Assembly (NCBI RefSeq): GCF_020215665.1
Contig: NZ_CP084061.1
Coordinates: 3,580,501-3,644,500, forward strand
DNA length: 64,000 nt
Source: Blautia parvula
GTDB taxonomy: Bacteria; Bacillota; Clostridia; Lachnospirales; Lachnospiraceae
Direction: 5' to 3'
Shown: piece after piece, positions 36,274 to 44,144 of the stretch
How positions within the stretch are numbered: position 1 is the first letter of the stretch
Layout: the number at the start of each line of letters is the position of its first letter
Made by a program: the position numbers and the translations under genes
The notes under the pieces: generated by a model
What the model was told of the DNA's origin: nothing
The model's database searches: none
The model's input: only the letters and a program-made list of their open reading frames with translations

Positions 36274-37206
36274 CTTAATGGAAATCTCCTCTGTCTTATC
36301 TCTGTATTTCACTGTGAGCACTTCCTGTCCGGTCAGCTTTATTTCCTCACCGTCTGCTCCCAGAATCGTATTTCCATCCGTAAATGTATAGCCGCAGGAT
36401 ACGCCTCTGTTATCCGGAAGATTTCCGGTATCATCATAGTGCTCTATGATCTCTATTTCATATTCCCCTTTCTTTTCTGCTGTCAGGGTAAGCCCCATCA
36501 GTTTTGGCCGGAAGTCAATGGACACCATGCCATTCTCCATCTTATTGTATGTCATTTCCACGTCTTCAGAAGATGCCAGCTTCTCCCTGCACGCCTCCTC
36601 TGCCATTTCTTTCAGGCTGAGTTCTTCTGTTTTATCCCCATACTCTATCCGCAGAACATCGTCCTCTGAAATCTGTTCTGCCTTTCCCTCCGGTGTAAGA
36701 ACTGTCTCCTCATCTATAAAGGTATAACCGCAGTATGCATTTCTGTGATTGGATTTATTCAGTGGGTTTATTCGGGAAGCCCTGACGGTTATCACATTGG
36801 TATCTCCCGGTTCTGTCTCCGCATAAAGACGTATATTTTTATCCTTTGGCGCAAACTTGATCGTCACAATTTTTCCAACATACTCTTTTGAAAGGTTCAC
36901 GTCCCCGGACTTTACATTCCAGCTCTTTCCGTAATAGTAACTGAGTCCGCCGAATATCAGCGCGCATATGAGAACCGTCAGTCCGACGGCCTTCCAGATT
37001 ATCCTTTTTACCTTCTTAAACGGTCGGATTGCCTTCTTATTCGCTTCTGTCATTTCCGGTTTCTGCACTTCCTGTTTCATCTCGTCCAGATACGCCCTGC
37101 ATTCCCTGCAGTCCTTCAAATGCTCCTCAATCGCCCTGTCACTCTCCCTGCTGGTCAGCCCGTCCACATAGCTTGGAAGCAAATCCCTGATAATTTCGCA
37201 CTTCAT
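36247..37206 (-). CDS. Anti-sigma factor with N-terminal zinc-finger (zf-HC2) domain
   Basis: 319 residues. The N-terminal 45 residues (CEIIRDLLPSYVDGLTSRE, IEEHLKDCRECRAYLDEM) have the H-x3-C-x2-C arrangement of zinc-binding anti-sigma domains. A membrane helix lies near 82-102. Outside are two related repeats, each ending CGYTFxD-TxLxxxGxE and Y-K-T-EE-S-K-AEE (about 150-215 and 250-315). The domain should hold the ECF sigma factor encoded four bases upstream until an envelope signal arrives. The gene's last bases are duplicated 1.4 kb downstream. Confidence 0.85.
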   Translation of the reverse strand: MKCEIIRDLLPSYVDGLTSRESDRAIEEHLKDCRECRAYLDEMKQEVQKPEMTEANKKAIRPFKKVKRIIWKAVGLTVLICALIFGGLSYYYGKSWNVKSGDVNLSKEYVGKIVTIKFAPKDKNIRLYAETEPGDTNVITVRASRINPLNKSNHRNAYCGYTFIDEETVLTPEGKAEQISEDDVLRIEYGDKTEELSLKEMAEEACREKLASSEDVEMTYNKMENGMVSIDFRPKLMGLTLTAEKKGEYEIEIIEHYDDTGNLPDNRGVSCGYTFTDGNTILGADGEEIKLTGQEVLTVKYRDKTEEISIKKLAEENAQ

Positions 37207-37210
37207 AATC

Positions 37211-37687
37211 TTACCTTCCTTTCACGATTTTCTGCTTTGCCCTGTAAAAAGTCACGCGGGCCCAATTTTCATTTTTACCGAATATCTCCCCTATTTCCTT
37301 AAAAGAAAATGCACCTGTTATGCGCAAAAGCACCACTTCCTTTGCAGTCTCGTCCAATATATGCACCTTTTTAAACACATCCATCTTCTCTTCCCTGATA
37401 CAGAGCTCATCCTCCGGTCCGGCCTTGTCGGAGACCATACTTTCCTCCAGCATGGATGTACCCTTTCTCTTTCGTTTGTCCAGCTCCTGATACCATAAAT
37501 GCTTGGCGATCTGGCAGAGCCAGGTAGACACCTTACAGGTTCCGTCATATTTATGGGCTGAGCGCACTGCCCGGTAAAATGTCTCCTGGGTCAGCTCCTC
37601 CGCGGTACACTCCTCACGGCACAGGGTCATCAGGAAACGGAACACCGAATCTGCGTATTCCCTGTAAATGACATCCATGTCTAACAT
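37211..37687 (-). CDS. ECF-type RNA polymerase sigma factor
   Basis: 158 residues. Region 2 (YREYADSVFRFLMTLCREECTAEELTQETFYRAVRSAHKYDG in parts, then WLCQIAKHLWYQELDKRKR) and region 4 (VLLRITGAFSFKEIGEIFGKNENWARVTFYRAKQKI) are complete. GAGGAAGAG precedes the ATG. Paired with a zf-HC2 anti-sigma gene. A TGTAAC-16-GGATATATG element upstream may be its own promoter. Confidence 0.92.
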   Translation of the reverse strand: MLDMDVIYREYADSVFRFLMTLCREECTAEELTQETFYRAVRSAHKYDGTCKVSTWLCQIAKHLWYQELDKRKRKGTSMLEESMVSDKAGPEDELCIREEKMDVFKKVHILDETAKEVVLLRITGAFSFKEIGEIFGKNENWARVTFYRAKQKIVKGR

Positions 37688-37710
37688 CTCTTCCTCACCT
37701 CTCTTTACTC

Positions 37711-37740
37711 ATATATCCGGGAAATAGAGTTTTCGTTACA
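37711..37740 (-). promoter_or_regulatory. Possible ECF promoter of the sigma/anti-sigma operon
   Basis: Minus strand TGTAAC (37735-37740), about 16 bp, then CGGATATATG. ECF promoters usually have an AAC-type -35 and CGT-type -10; the -35 fits well, the -10 only partly. Confidence 0.35.
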
Positions 37741-37760
37741 GAAAACGTGAAATTTTTTTA

Positions 37761-37853
37761 CCCACGACACCTTTGGTGTTCAACTGCATCCTTCCCACTA
37801 CCGGGCGGATTTCGAGACTTTCACCCTATAGAACGCGCGCCCGCCGGGCGCAC
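37761..37853 (-). mobile_element. 5' remnant of a group II intron
   Basis: On the minus strand the fragment begins GTGCGCCCGG at 37853, then GCGGGCGCGCG, TATAGGGTGAAAGTC and CCGCCCGGTAGTGGGAAGG. The GTGYG start and GGGTGAAAGTC block are hallmarks of the first domain of bacterial group II introns as I remember them. Only about 90 bases remain; no reverse transcriptase, domain V or 3' end is present. It starts three bases after the U-tract of a terminator, the insertion habit of group IIC introns. It is dead by itself. Confidence 0.6.
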
Positions 37854-37854
37854 T

Positions 37855-37889
37855 AAAAAGCACTCTGTATCTTTTGATACAAAGTGCTT
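37855..37889 (-). terminator. Terminator of the Fic gene, apparent intron target
   Basis: Stem AAGCACTTTGTATC / GATACAGAGTGCTT (one mismatch), loop AAAA, then TTTTTAG on the minus strand. It lies 50 bases after the Fic stop. The intron remnant follows at once. Confidence 0.8.
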
Positions 37890-37939
37890 CAATGTACAAG
37901 AGTGTGTTTGAAAATTCATACTGACAAGCTGCAGGATAT

Positions 37940-39037
37940 TTATCTTTGCAGTTCCACCAACAATTCCCATCTGCCATTCCGCTTTCCGCCCAGCCGTTTG
38001 ATATAACCCTTTTCCTGCAGCACTTTTGTCCTGTTCTTCACGGTTCGTTCTGACTTTCCAAGCTTTTCAGCTAACTGCTTCTGCGTTATAACAGGATTCT
38101 TAGAAATGTTTTTGAGAATTTCAAATTCATCCAAAGTGCAATCCAAAGTGCAATTTTTGCACTTTGAAATCTCTTCTGCTGCACTTTTGATTTCCTTTTC
38201 ATCTGAATAATCTACATGAAGATAACGATTTTTTAATTGATGATGCCTGTCCATCAGAAAATTCTCAAAAAACAATTCCAAATACTTCGTTGTTGCATGG
38301 ATATCATTTTTTAAATCATTATAATTAGCCCGCACTAAAGCATTGCGGAAATACCATGAGTGTTCAGCAAATGCTTCATTACTTACCTCAAATCCCAGAG
38401 TCTTTAGATACTTTATAATAAATACTGCTGTTGCCCGGGTATTTCCCTCGCAGAAGGGATGAATCTGCCAAATATCAGATGTAAACTTTGCAACATGTTT
38501 CACTGCATCTGATACAGTCATTCCCTCATAAGAAAACCGTTTTTCCATATTAAAATCATAGTCCAATGTATCTTTTATACTGTCACATGATGCATAAAAT
38601 ACCGTCTCTCCTTTTAGCACCCATTCTTTTTTTGTAATATTATATGGTCGGATTTTCCCGGCATGATCAAATACACCTTCAAATAGACGTCGATGTATCG
38701 TCAGCCATTCAGCAGGTGAAAACTGAAAAGTATGCTCGCCCAAAATTCTTGTAATCCGTGTTGAAACAATATCCGCCTCTTTTGTATCATCTTCTAAGTC
38801 TCTGCGTTCGTCCCGCTCTTCATAGTAGCTTTGAATTCTCTTTTGCGCTGCATCAATATTTATTTTTCCCTCAATATGTTCTTTTGCTGTTTCCAACAAA
38901 TATTCCGATATCTTAAGTCCGTCTACATCCTGAAGACCAATAGCAGTCTGCCAGGACTCACTTTTCTCTGCCTTATCAGGTTCTCCCTGCCGAATATAAT
39001 TTTCCAGTTCAAACTGCCATTTCTTTTCCTTTGACAC
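37940..39037 (-). CDS. Fic-domain protein with C-terminal winged helix
   Basis: 365 residues from a GTG start (AAGGCGG eight bases upstream). The Fic core motif HPFCEGNTRA sits at about 193-202 with the catalytic His and the GN-R anion nest intact. Fic proteins usually transfer AMP from ATP to a protein target. The C-terminal 70 residues (FEILKNISKNPVITQKQLAEKLGKSERTVKNRTKVLQEKGYIKR in parts) form a DNA-binding winged helix, often used for autoregulation. I found no clear [S/T]xxxE[G/N] inhibitory motif. It has its own promoter and terminator, so it behaves as a single-gene unit. Confidence 0.88.
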   Translation of the reverse strand: MSKEKKWQFELENYIRQGEPDKAEKSESWQTAIGLQDVDGLKISEYLLETAKEHIEGKINIDAAQKRIQSYYEERDERRDLEDDTKEADIVSTRITRILGEHTFQFSPAEWLTIHRRLFEGVFDHAGKIRPYNITKKEWVLKGETVFYASCDSIKDTLDYDFNMEKRFSYEGMTVSDAVKHVAKFTSDIWQIHPFCEGNTRATAVFIIKYLKTLGFEVSNEAFAEHSWYFRNALVRANYNDLKNDIHATTKYLELFFENFLMDRHHQLKNRYLHVDYSDEKEIKSAAEEISKCKNCTLDCTLDEFEILKNISKNPVITQKQLAEKLGKSERTVKNRTKVLQEKGYIKRLGGKRNGRWELLVELQR

Positions 39038-39086
39038 TCCCTGTACCGCCTTCCCTGTTATGACATGGCAATATACCTACAAGTAC

Positions 39087-39115
39087 ATTATATATTTCTG
39101 TTCATCTCCGGTCAA
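39087..39115 (-). promoter_or_regulatory. Sigma-A promoter of the Fic gene
   Basis: Minus strand TTGACC (39110-39115), 17 bp, TATAAT (39087-39092), about 50 bases before the GTG start. Confidence 0.7.
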
Positions 39116-39129
39116 TACGGAACAGTCCG

Positions 39130-41199
39130 TCACAATACAATCCTCTCCATCCTCCGCAGTGACACCCTGTACATCACATACATAAACAGTGCCACTCCAA
39201 AAATCAGCCCCAGTTCCATCACAAACAACTGTACCTCCGCTGCATCCAGGTGCATATCATTAAAATAAATCAGCAGCATGGAAAACACAAGAACAATCGT
39301 GCTCCCGGCAGCCGTCGGATATGTGAAGATCTTCCGCAGTTGTCGGCGAATCACCCTTTCTATATAATTCCTGTCCGCTCCAAGTCTTCCCAGATCGCTG
39401 AAGAGCTGCCTGTTGTCCATTGCGATAGTCACGCTTCTCACATAGGTCATAACACCCACGGCTGCCAGGGAGATCACCGCAATATACACACTCAGCAGCA
39501 CAAAAACAGCAACCATCTGCATGGCGTCAGCCTTTATCAAAACCTTAAAAAAGGGTGCGTATTTCCAGTCACTCATAAGCTCCATATTATCCACGGAAAG
39601 ACCAGCTTCTCCGCTGTAAAAGTATTCCTGTCCCTCCTGTTCGGCGCATTTTTCCTCATAGGCATCGTACAGCGCCAGATGGTCCGACAGTGCTCCCGCA
39701 TGGGCAATGTATTCCTTTTTCAGTTCCCCGGCAAACTCATATGTGCTGTATACATCCTTCACACGGAAGAAGACCAGCTTCTCCTTGTCGGTTTTACCCG
39801 CTTCCGCAAAGCGCCGGTAATCCTCATCGGAAAGGATAAAAGTAAAAGGTTCACTGGTATTTGTCAGGTTATCGAACTCCTCCGTCCCCTGATAGGACAG
39901 TTCCCTGTTCTCTACAGACAGCAGACAGTCCGGTTTCACCCATATGGACGGGTGGTATCCGCTGGGAACGATGGTCTTGTATTCCCCGGGTTTAAGCTCT
40001 GTCCCGCGCCCGGCAATCCTGGAAAAATCAGATGCCCGGACGAACGAGGCCAGTTTCCCGGAATTCAGATCCACATATTTCCCGCTGTCTGTCAGATCCC
40101 GCATCCGGTAATCCACATACAACACCACTGCTTCTGCCTCCTCATATGTCTCTATATCCACGTTATACTTTTTCGCCAGCCCGAAAATATCATCCCTGGT
40201 GATCTGCTTTTCTTCTGCGGGATAATGCATGGAATAGTCATACGGCACGTCCTCTCCCCCGGCATAGGCAGAACGGTAATACATGGCTCCCCAAAACGCG
40301 GACAAGAGCAGGACAAACACCAGAAGTGTGATCACACACATATTTTTTGTCGTCTGTCTTGCCGTAAAACGCATCAGATTGGCAGACACAATATTCTTAT
40401 AGTATTTTTCCGGGTTCCTGCCCTTGCCTGTGCGCCCTATCGCACTAAGCATAAAGAGATACAATCCGGCCGCGCTGATACAGTAAGTGACATTCCAGAA
40501 AGAGGGCATGACAAACAGAAACCATCTCATGCAGACTGCAGGCACCGCCATTGCCAGCACAAGCCCTGTAAGGATGAGTAAGATGCCGGCCCTGCCTGTC
40601 CATGGCTTTATCTCTCTCACCATCTCTGTCTTCCTCTGTTCATTTAATATATCTATAAGATTGACCCGCCGGATAAATCGCAGACCCAGCAAAAAAATGC
40701 ACAGGACCAGAAAAAGTGCAAATACAATGCCGATAACCAGTCCGCCAGGCCCCACCCGGTATTTCATCCCTGCCTGGGTGAGGATCAGTGCCTCAAATCC
40801 CTTCCATATAAGAAAAGAGAGGGGAACCGACAGCACAAGCCCCCCGAGCGCGTACCGGGCCGTCACTATCCCCACTTCCACGGCAAGGCATTTTCCCAAT
40901 TTTCTTTTTCTCTCGCCCAGGGCTAAAAGCACTCCGATTCCTCTGCTCTTATGCCGGAAAAACAGATTTGCACCGTAGACCGTAAAAACCGTACACCCCA
41001 CAAATGTGACTCCCATCATAAGCCATGACAGCTTTCTGGTATCTCCTCCCTCCGGCAGCAGCCCCTGCACGGTGGGAGAAAAATACATAAGTGTAAAGGA
41101 AGTCACCAGCAGCACGGAGAGAAACACGCATATTCCCAGCAGGGTATACTGATTCTTATTGTGCCGCCGCAGTTTCCCCATAATTTTATTCATTGTCAT
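39130..41199 (-). CDS. FtsX-like ABC permease, BceB type
   Basis: About 689 residues from the ATG at 41199 (GGGAGGGG six bases upstream); a start at 41241 is unlikely. The layout is BceB-like: about ten membrane segments, with a large extracellular domain (about 310-560) between the central segments. FtsX-type cores appear near 40-200 and at the end (MVAVFVLLSVYIAVISLAAVGVMTYV). BceAB exporters confer resistance to cell-wall-active peptides such as bacitracin and help sense them. Coupled to the ATPase gene by a 14-base overlap. Confidence 0.85.
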   Translation of the reverse strand: MTMNKIMGKLRRHNKNQYTLLGICVFLSVLLVTSFTLMYFSPTVQGLLPEGGDTRKLSWLMMGVTFVGCTVFTVYGANLFFRHKSRGIGVLLALGERKRKLGKCLAVEVGIVTARYALGGLVLSVPLSFLIWKGFEALILTQAGMKYRVGPGGLVIGIVFALFLVLCIFLLGLRFIRRVNLIDILNEQRKTEMVREIKPWTGRAGILLILTGLVLAMAVPAVCMRWFLFVMPSFWNVTYCISAAGLYLFMLSAIGRTGKGRNPEKYYKNIVSANLMRFTARQTTKNMCVITLLVFVLLLSAFWGAMYYRSAYAGGEDVPYDYSMHYPAEEKQITRDDIFGLAKKYNVDIETYEEAEAVVLYVDYRMRDLTDSGKYVDLNSGKLASFVRASDFSRIAGRGTELKPGEYKTIVPSGYHPSIWVKPDCLLSVENRELSYQGTEEFDNLTNTSEPFTFILSDEDYRRFAEAGKTDKEKLVFFRVKDVYSTYEFAGELKKEYIAHAGALSDHLALYDAYEEKCAEQEGQEYFYSGEAGLSVDNMELMSDWKYAPFFKVLIKADAMQMVAVFVLLSVYIAVISLAAVGVMTYVRSVTIAMDNRQLFSDLGRLGADRNYIERVIRRQLRKIFTYPTAAGSTIVLVFSMLLIYFNDMHLDAAEVQLFVMELGLIFGVALFMYVMYRVSLRRMERIVL

Positions 41200-41941
41200 C
41201 AAAGTCCCCTCCCAATACACGTATCGTATCCAAAAGCTCATCCATAAACGCTTTTCTGTCTCCTCTGTTCTCCCGTATTCCGCTGACCTGTCCGTCCTTC
41301 AGGATAATGACCCTGTCGCAGAAGGAAGCCGCGAAGCTGTCGTGGGTCACCATAAATACGGTTGCCTGCATGGTATCCCTTGCTTTGAGAAACGCATCTA
41401 TCACTGCCCTGCAGGATTTGCTGTCCAGATTTCCCGTTGGCTCATCCGCCAGAATCACCAGCGGGTGGTTCATAAGCGCCCTTGCCACAGCGGTCCTCTG
41501 CTTCTCCCCTCCGGATATCTCAGCCGGATACTTCTGCATGATCTTATCAATCCCAAATACCCGGCAGATATTCTCCGCCTTTGACTCCATCTGGGCAGCC
41601 GGACGCTCATCAATGATCTGGGGAAGACAGATATTTTCAAAGACAGTGAGGCCATCCAGCAGCATAAAATCCTGGAAGACAAACCCCATCTTCCTGTTTC
41701 TCACCTTAGCCAGTTCATCCTCCTTCAGTCTGGATATATCCTCCCCTCCCATAAGAACTGCCCCCTCATCATAAGGAATGAACCTGGAAATGCAGTTTAA
41801 AAGGGTGGTCTTTCCGCTGCCGGAAGGCCCCATAACAGCCACAAATTCCCCCTTCTCCACCTCTATGGATATATCCTTCAGAACCGGGTATACCTGGTTA
41901 CCAATCCTGTAGCTCTTTGACAAATGTTCCACCTGCAGCAT
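41186..41941 (-). CDS. ABC transporter ATPase, BceA/MacB type
   Basis: 251 residues. Walker A GPSGSGKTTLLN, Q-loop FVFQDFMLLDGLTV, signature SGGEKQRTAVARAL, Walker B VILADEPTGNLDS, H-loop VTHDS. It belongs to the MacB/LolD/BceA group that drives FtsX-type permeases. It partners the adjacent 689-residue permease. A LytTR-type two-component pair is divergent from it, separated by about 190 bases that contain two LytTR-like sites. Confidence 0.93.
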   Translation of the reverse strand: MLQVEHLSKSYRIGNQVYPVLKDISIEVEKGEFVAVMGPSGSGKTTLLNCISRFIPYDEGAVLMGGEDISRLKEDELAKVRNRKMGFVFQDFMLLDGLTVFENICLPQIIDERPAAQMESKAENICRVFGIDKIMQKYPAEISGGEKQRTAVARALMNHPLVILADEPTGNLDSKSCRAVIDAFLKARDTMQATVFMVTHDSFAASFCDRVIILKDGQVSGIRENRGDRKAFMDELLDTIRVLGGDFDDNE

Positions 41942-42029
41942 AATATTCTCCTTTCACTGATAAAAAACCTGCTGTCTGTCTACACTTTAAATGGTAATAC
42001 AGAAAGGAAAAACCCGCATTCGGCCCATT

Positions 42030-42061
42030 GTAAAGTTTGACACTGATTTTGTAAAGTTCCG
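42030..42061. promoter_or_regulatory. LytTR-type direct-repeat operator
   Basis: TTGTAAAGTT occurs twice with a 21-bp period (TAAAGTT at 42031 and 42052). LytTR regulators bind two 9-bp repeats separated by about 12 bp, two helical turns apart, so phasing fits. The sites end nine bases before the -35 of the divergent response-regulator gene, an activating position. Confidence 0.6.
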
Positions 42062-42069
42062 GGAAAGAA

Positions 42070-42098
42070 TCGACAACCGCCCGGACTTCCTGTAAAAT
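42070..42098 (+). promoter_or_regulatory. Promoter of the LytTR two-component operon
   Basis: TCGACA (42070-42075), 17 bp, TAAAAT (42093-42098), about 33 bases before the response-regulator ATG, immediately downstream of the LytTR-like repeats. Confidence 0.6.
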
Positions 42099-42131
42099 GC
42101 AGATAACAGGATTATAAAGGAGTGACTTGCT

Positions 42132-42833
42132 ATGGTAAAAATAGGGATCTGTGATGATGAACCGGAGATGAGAAAACCTCTCCGTCAAATACTGGAACAG
42201 GTCTTACAGCTTCAGGGCGTGGAATATCTGATCTCTGAATCGGAATCCGGTGAGGAACTCACTGCCGGAATCTCCTGTCTTGATATTGATATTCTCTTTC
42301 TGGATATTGAAATGAGGAGCCTGGATGGCATAGAGACAGCCAAACTGCTGCGCAGAAAGGGGATGAAAGGCATTATCATATTCGTAACCGCTTACCCGGA
42401 TTTTGTCTTCCAGGGCTATGAAGTCCATGCCTTTCATTACATTCTGAAACCTTACCGGAAAGAAAAAATAGAAGAGGTTCTCAGACAGGCCCTGCATGAG
42501 CTGGATCTGTCAAAGGAACAGTATTTCGTAATAGAACAGAAAGCAAGAGTCATCCGCATCCCTCTCAGTCAGACCATTGCCTTTCAGAGCGACCGCAGGA
42601 AGGTGGAGGCCCTTTTGGAGGAAGACTTTGTTGCCTTTTACGGCAGGATAGATGAAGTATGCCGGGAACTTCCCTCCTGCTTTATACGGATCCATAACCG
42701 GTATATCGTAAATCTGAATTATGTGACTACGCTGGAGAAGGACCGGTGCATACTGGGCAGCCGTTCCTTTCCGGTCAGCAGGGCCTTCCGGCAGGAACTG
42801 GAAACGGCCTTTGCCAGGGCAATGCTGAAATAA
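42132..42833 (+). CDS. LytTR-family response regulator (AgrA-like)
   Basis: 233 residues. Receiver domain 1-125 with IGICDDEPEMR, phospho-acceptor Asp in DILFLDIEMRSLDGIETA, and FHYILKPYRKEK. LytTR DNA-binding domain 140-233 (ARVIRIPLSQTIAFQSDRRKVEALLE, CFIRIHNRYIVNLNYVTTLEKDRCIL in parts). RBS AAAGGAG. Usually activated by peptide-sensing kinases. The matching direct repeat is upstream, so autoactivation and control of the divergent BceAB-type exporter are likely. Confidence 0.92.
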   Translation: MVKIGICDDEPEMRKPLRQILEQVLQLQGVEYLISESESGEELTAGISCLDIDILFLDIEMRSLDGIETAKLLRRKGMKGIIIFVTAYPDFVFQGYEVHAFHYILKPYRKEKIEEVLRQALHELDLSKEQYFVIEQKARVIRIPLSQTIAFQSDRRKVEALLEEDFVAFYGRIDEVCRELPSCFIRIHNRYIVNLNYVTTLEKDRCILGSRSFPVSRAFRQELETAFARAMLK

Positions 42834-42851
42834 AACAGGGAGGGAAAAAGT

Positions 42852-44144
42852 ATGGACAGTCAAATCATCATGGAAAGCGCAGGGCGGCTCATAAGCATGG
42901 GGCTGTATGTGGTCACGTCGTTTTTCTTCTGCCGTATGCTCTGTTGTATCCTCCCTCAAAAAGAGGGGCGTTTCTATGATATTCTCATTTTTATATCCGG
43001 CATTTTCATTCCCGGCATGGTCATTGACCCTGAGGACATGTTCAATGTCACACTGGATCTGGTCTGGCTGCTGCTTCTGACGCTTTTTTGCTTTAAAGGC
43101 TCTGTAGTCTCCAAGTTCTCTGTGACGGCTGTCATCTATCCTCTGATCATTGCCCTGAACTTCCTGGTATCCGACATTTCCCTGAGCATCTGGCTTGCCA
43201 GCGGGAAGAGTTTCCCGGTAGATCTGGCAGTCACTCTCCTGGACGGCTGTATTCATATTCTCTTCTGGTATCTGATTTACAGAACCTTTGTCAGCAGAGT
43301 CCGGCAGGCCAGCCGACTGTACAGCCGCAATACCTGGATTCTTCTGGGAATCATCTGCCTTGCCTCCCTTGTGAGCATCACAGGGTATATTTATTATCCC
43401 CCGGAGGAGACCTATAAAATATGGCCCTGCGCCATTGCCTGCATGGCAACCAATATAGGCAGTCTCTATCTGGCAGGGTATTTTGTGAATACCATTCAGC
43501 AGGAAATGGAGCAGGACAACTTGAAACTTCAGCGTGTTTATTATGAAGAACTGGAGAGAAACCAGACAGAAATACGCAGATTCCGCCATGATATGAACCA
43601 CCACCTGCTGGTCATCCGGGATTTGTTTGACCGGGAAGACAGGGAGGCCGCCCATGCCTATTTTCGGGAACTGGAATCCCAGATAACGCCCAAAAACCGG
43701 TGCTTCTGTAAAAACAGCGTTCTGAATGCCGTACTGAATGCCAAATACAGCCAGGCTGAAGACAGCGGCATTGACTGCTTTTTCCACATTGATCTGCCGG
43801 AAGTCACAGCCATTGACCAGGTCAGCCTGTGTTCCATATTCGCCAACACATTGGACAACGCCATTGAGGCCTCACGGAAAATACCTGAACCGGAAAAGCG
43901 CAGCATTTCCGTCAAGGCCAGAATAGCGGACAACGGATTCTTCAGCTATGAGATCAAAAATGAAAAGCGAAATAAAGTCCTCATGGAAAAAGGAAACTAT
44001 ATCTCAGATAAGAAAAACAAATCCGAACACGGCCTGGGTCTCTCCAATGTACAGAGGACTGTGGAAAAATACAATGGAACACTGCACATTTCCTATGATG
44101 ATACCTCTTTTACCGTGGTCATACTCATCGGAAACGCTCTGTAG
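42852..44144 (+). CDS. GHKL-type sensor kinase (AgrC-like)
   Basis: 430 residues. Six or so membrane segments (1-215) form the sensor, with no large loop. The H-box reads EIRRFRHDMNHHLLVIRDL, and a GHKL ATPase follows (CSIFANTLDNAIEA as N box, EHGLGLSNVQRTVEKYNG as G box). RBS AGGGAGGGAAAAAG. This is the architecture of peptide-sensing AgrC kinases. I found no AgrB or AgrD gene in the window, so the signal may be an exogenous peptide handled by one of the nearby exporters. Confidence 0.9.
   Translation: MDSQIIMESAGRLISMGLYVVTSFFFCRMLCCILPQKEGRFYDILIFISGIFIPGMVIDPEDMFNVTLDLVWLLLLTLFCFKGSVVSKFSVTAVIYPLIIALNFLVSDISLSIWLASGKSFPVDLAVTLLDGCIHILFWYLIYRTFVSRVRQASRLYSRNTWILLGIICLASLVSITGYIYYPPEETYKIWPCAIACMATNIGSLYLAGYFVNTIQQEMEQDNLKLQRVYYEELERNQTEIRRFRHDMNHHLLVIRDLFDREDREAAHAYFRELESQITPKNRCFCKNSVLNAVLNAKYSQAEDSGIDCFFHIDLPEVTAIDQVSLCSIFANTLDNAIEASRKIPEPEKRSISVKARIADNGFFSYEIKNEKRNKVLMEKGNYISDKKNKSEHGLGLSNVQRTVEKYNGTLHISYDDTSFTVVILIGNAL

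Noticed and set aside
39250-40581. Long antisense reading frame opposite the BceB-like permease
   Set aside because: Shadow of a well-supported membrane protein; the product is His- and Pro-rich without a family pattern.
42510-43787. Long antisense reading frame opposite the LytTR/GHKL genes
   Set aside because: The plus strand encodes clear LytTR and GHKL domains with good RBSs; the antisense product has no recognisable domain and no RBS.
42132-44144. Complete agr quorum-sensing locus
   Set aside because: Only AgrA- and AgrC-like genes are present; no AgrB protease or AgrD precursor was found on either strand in the neighbourhood.
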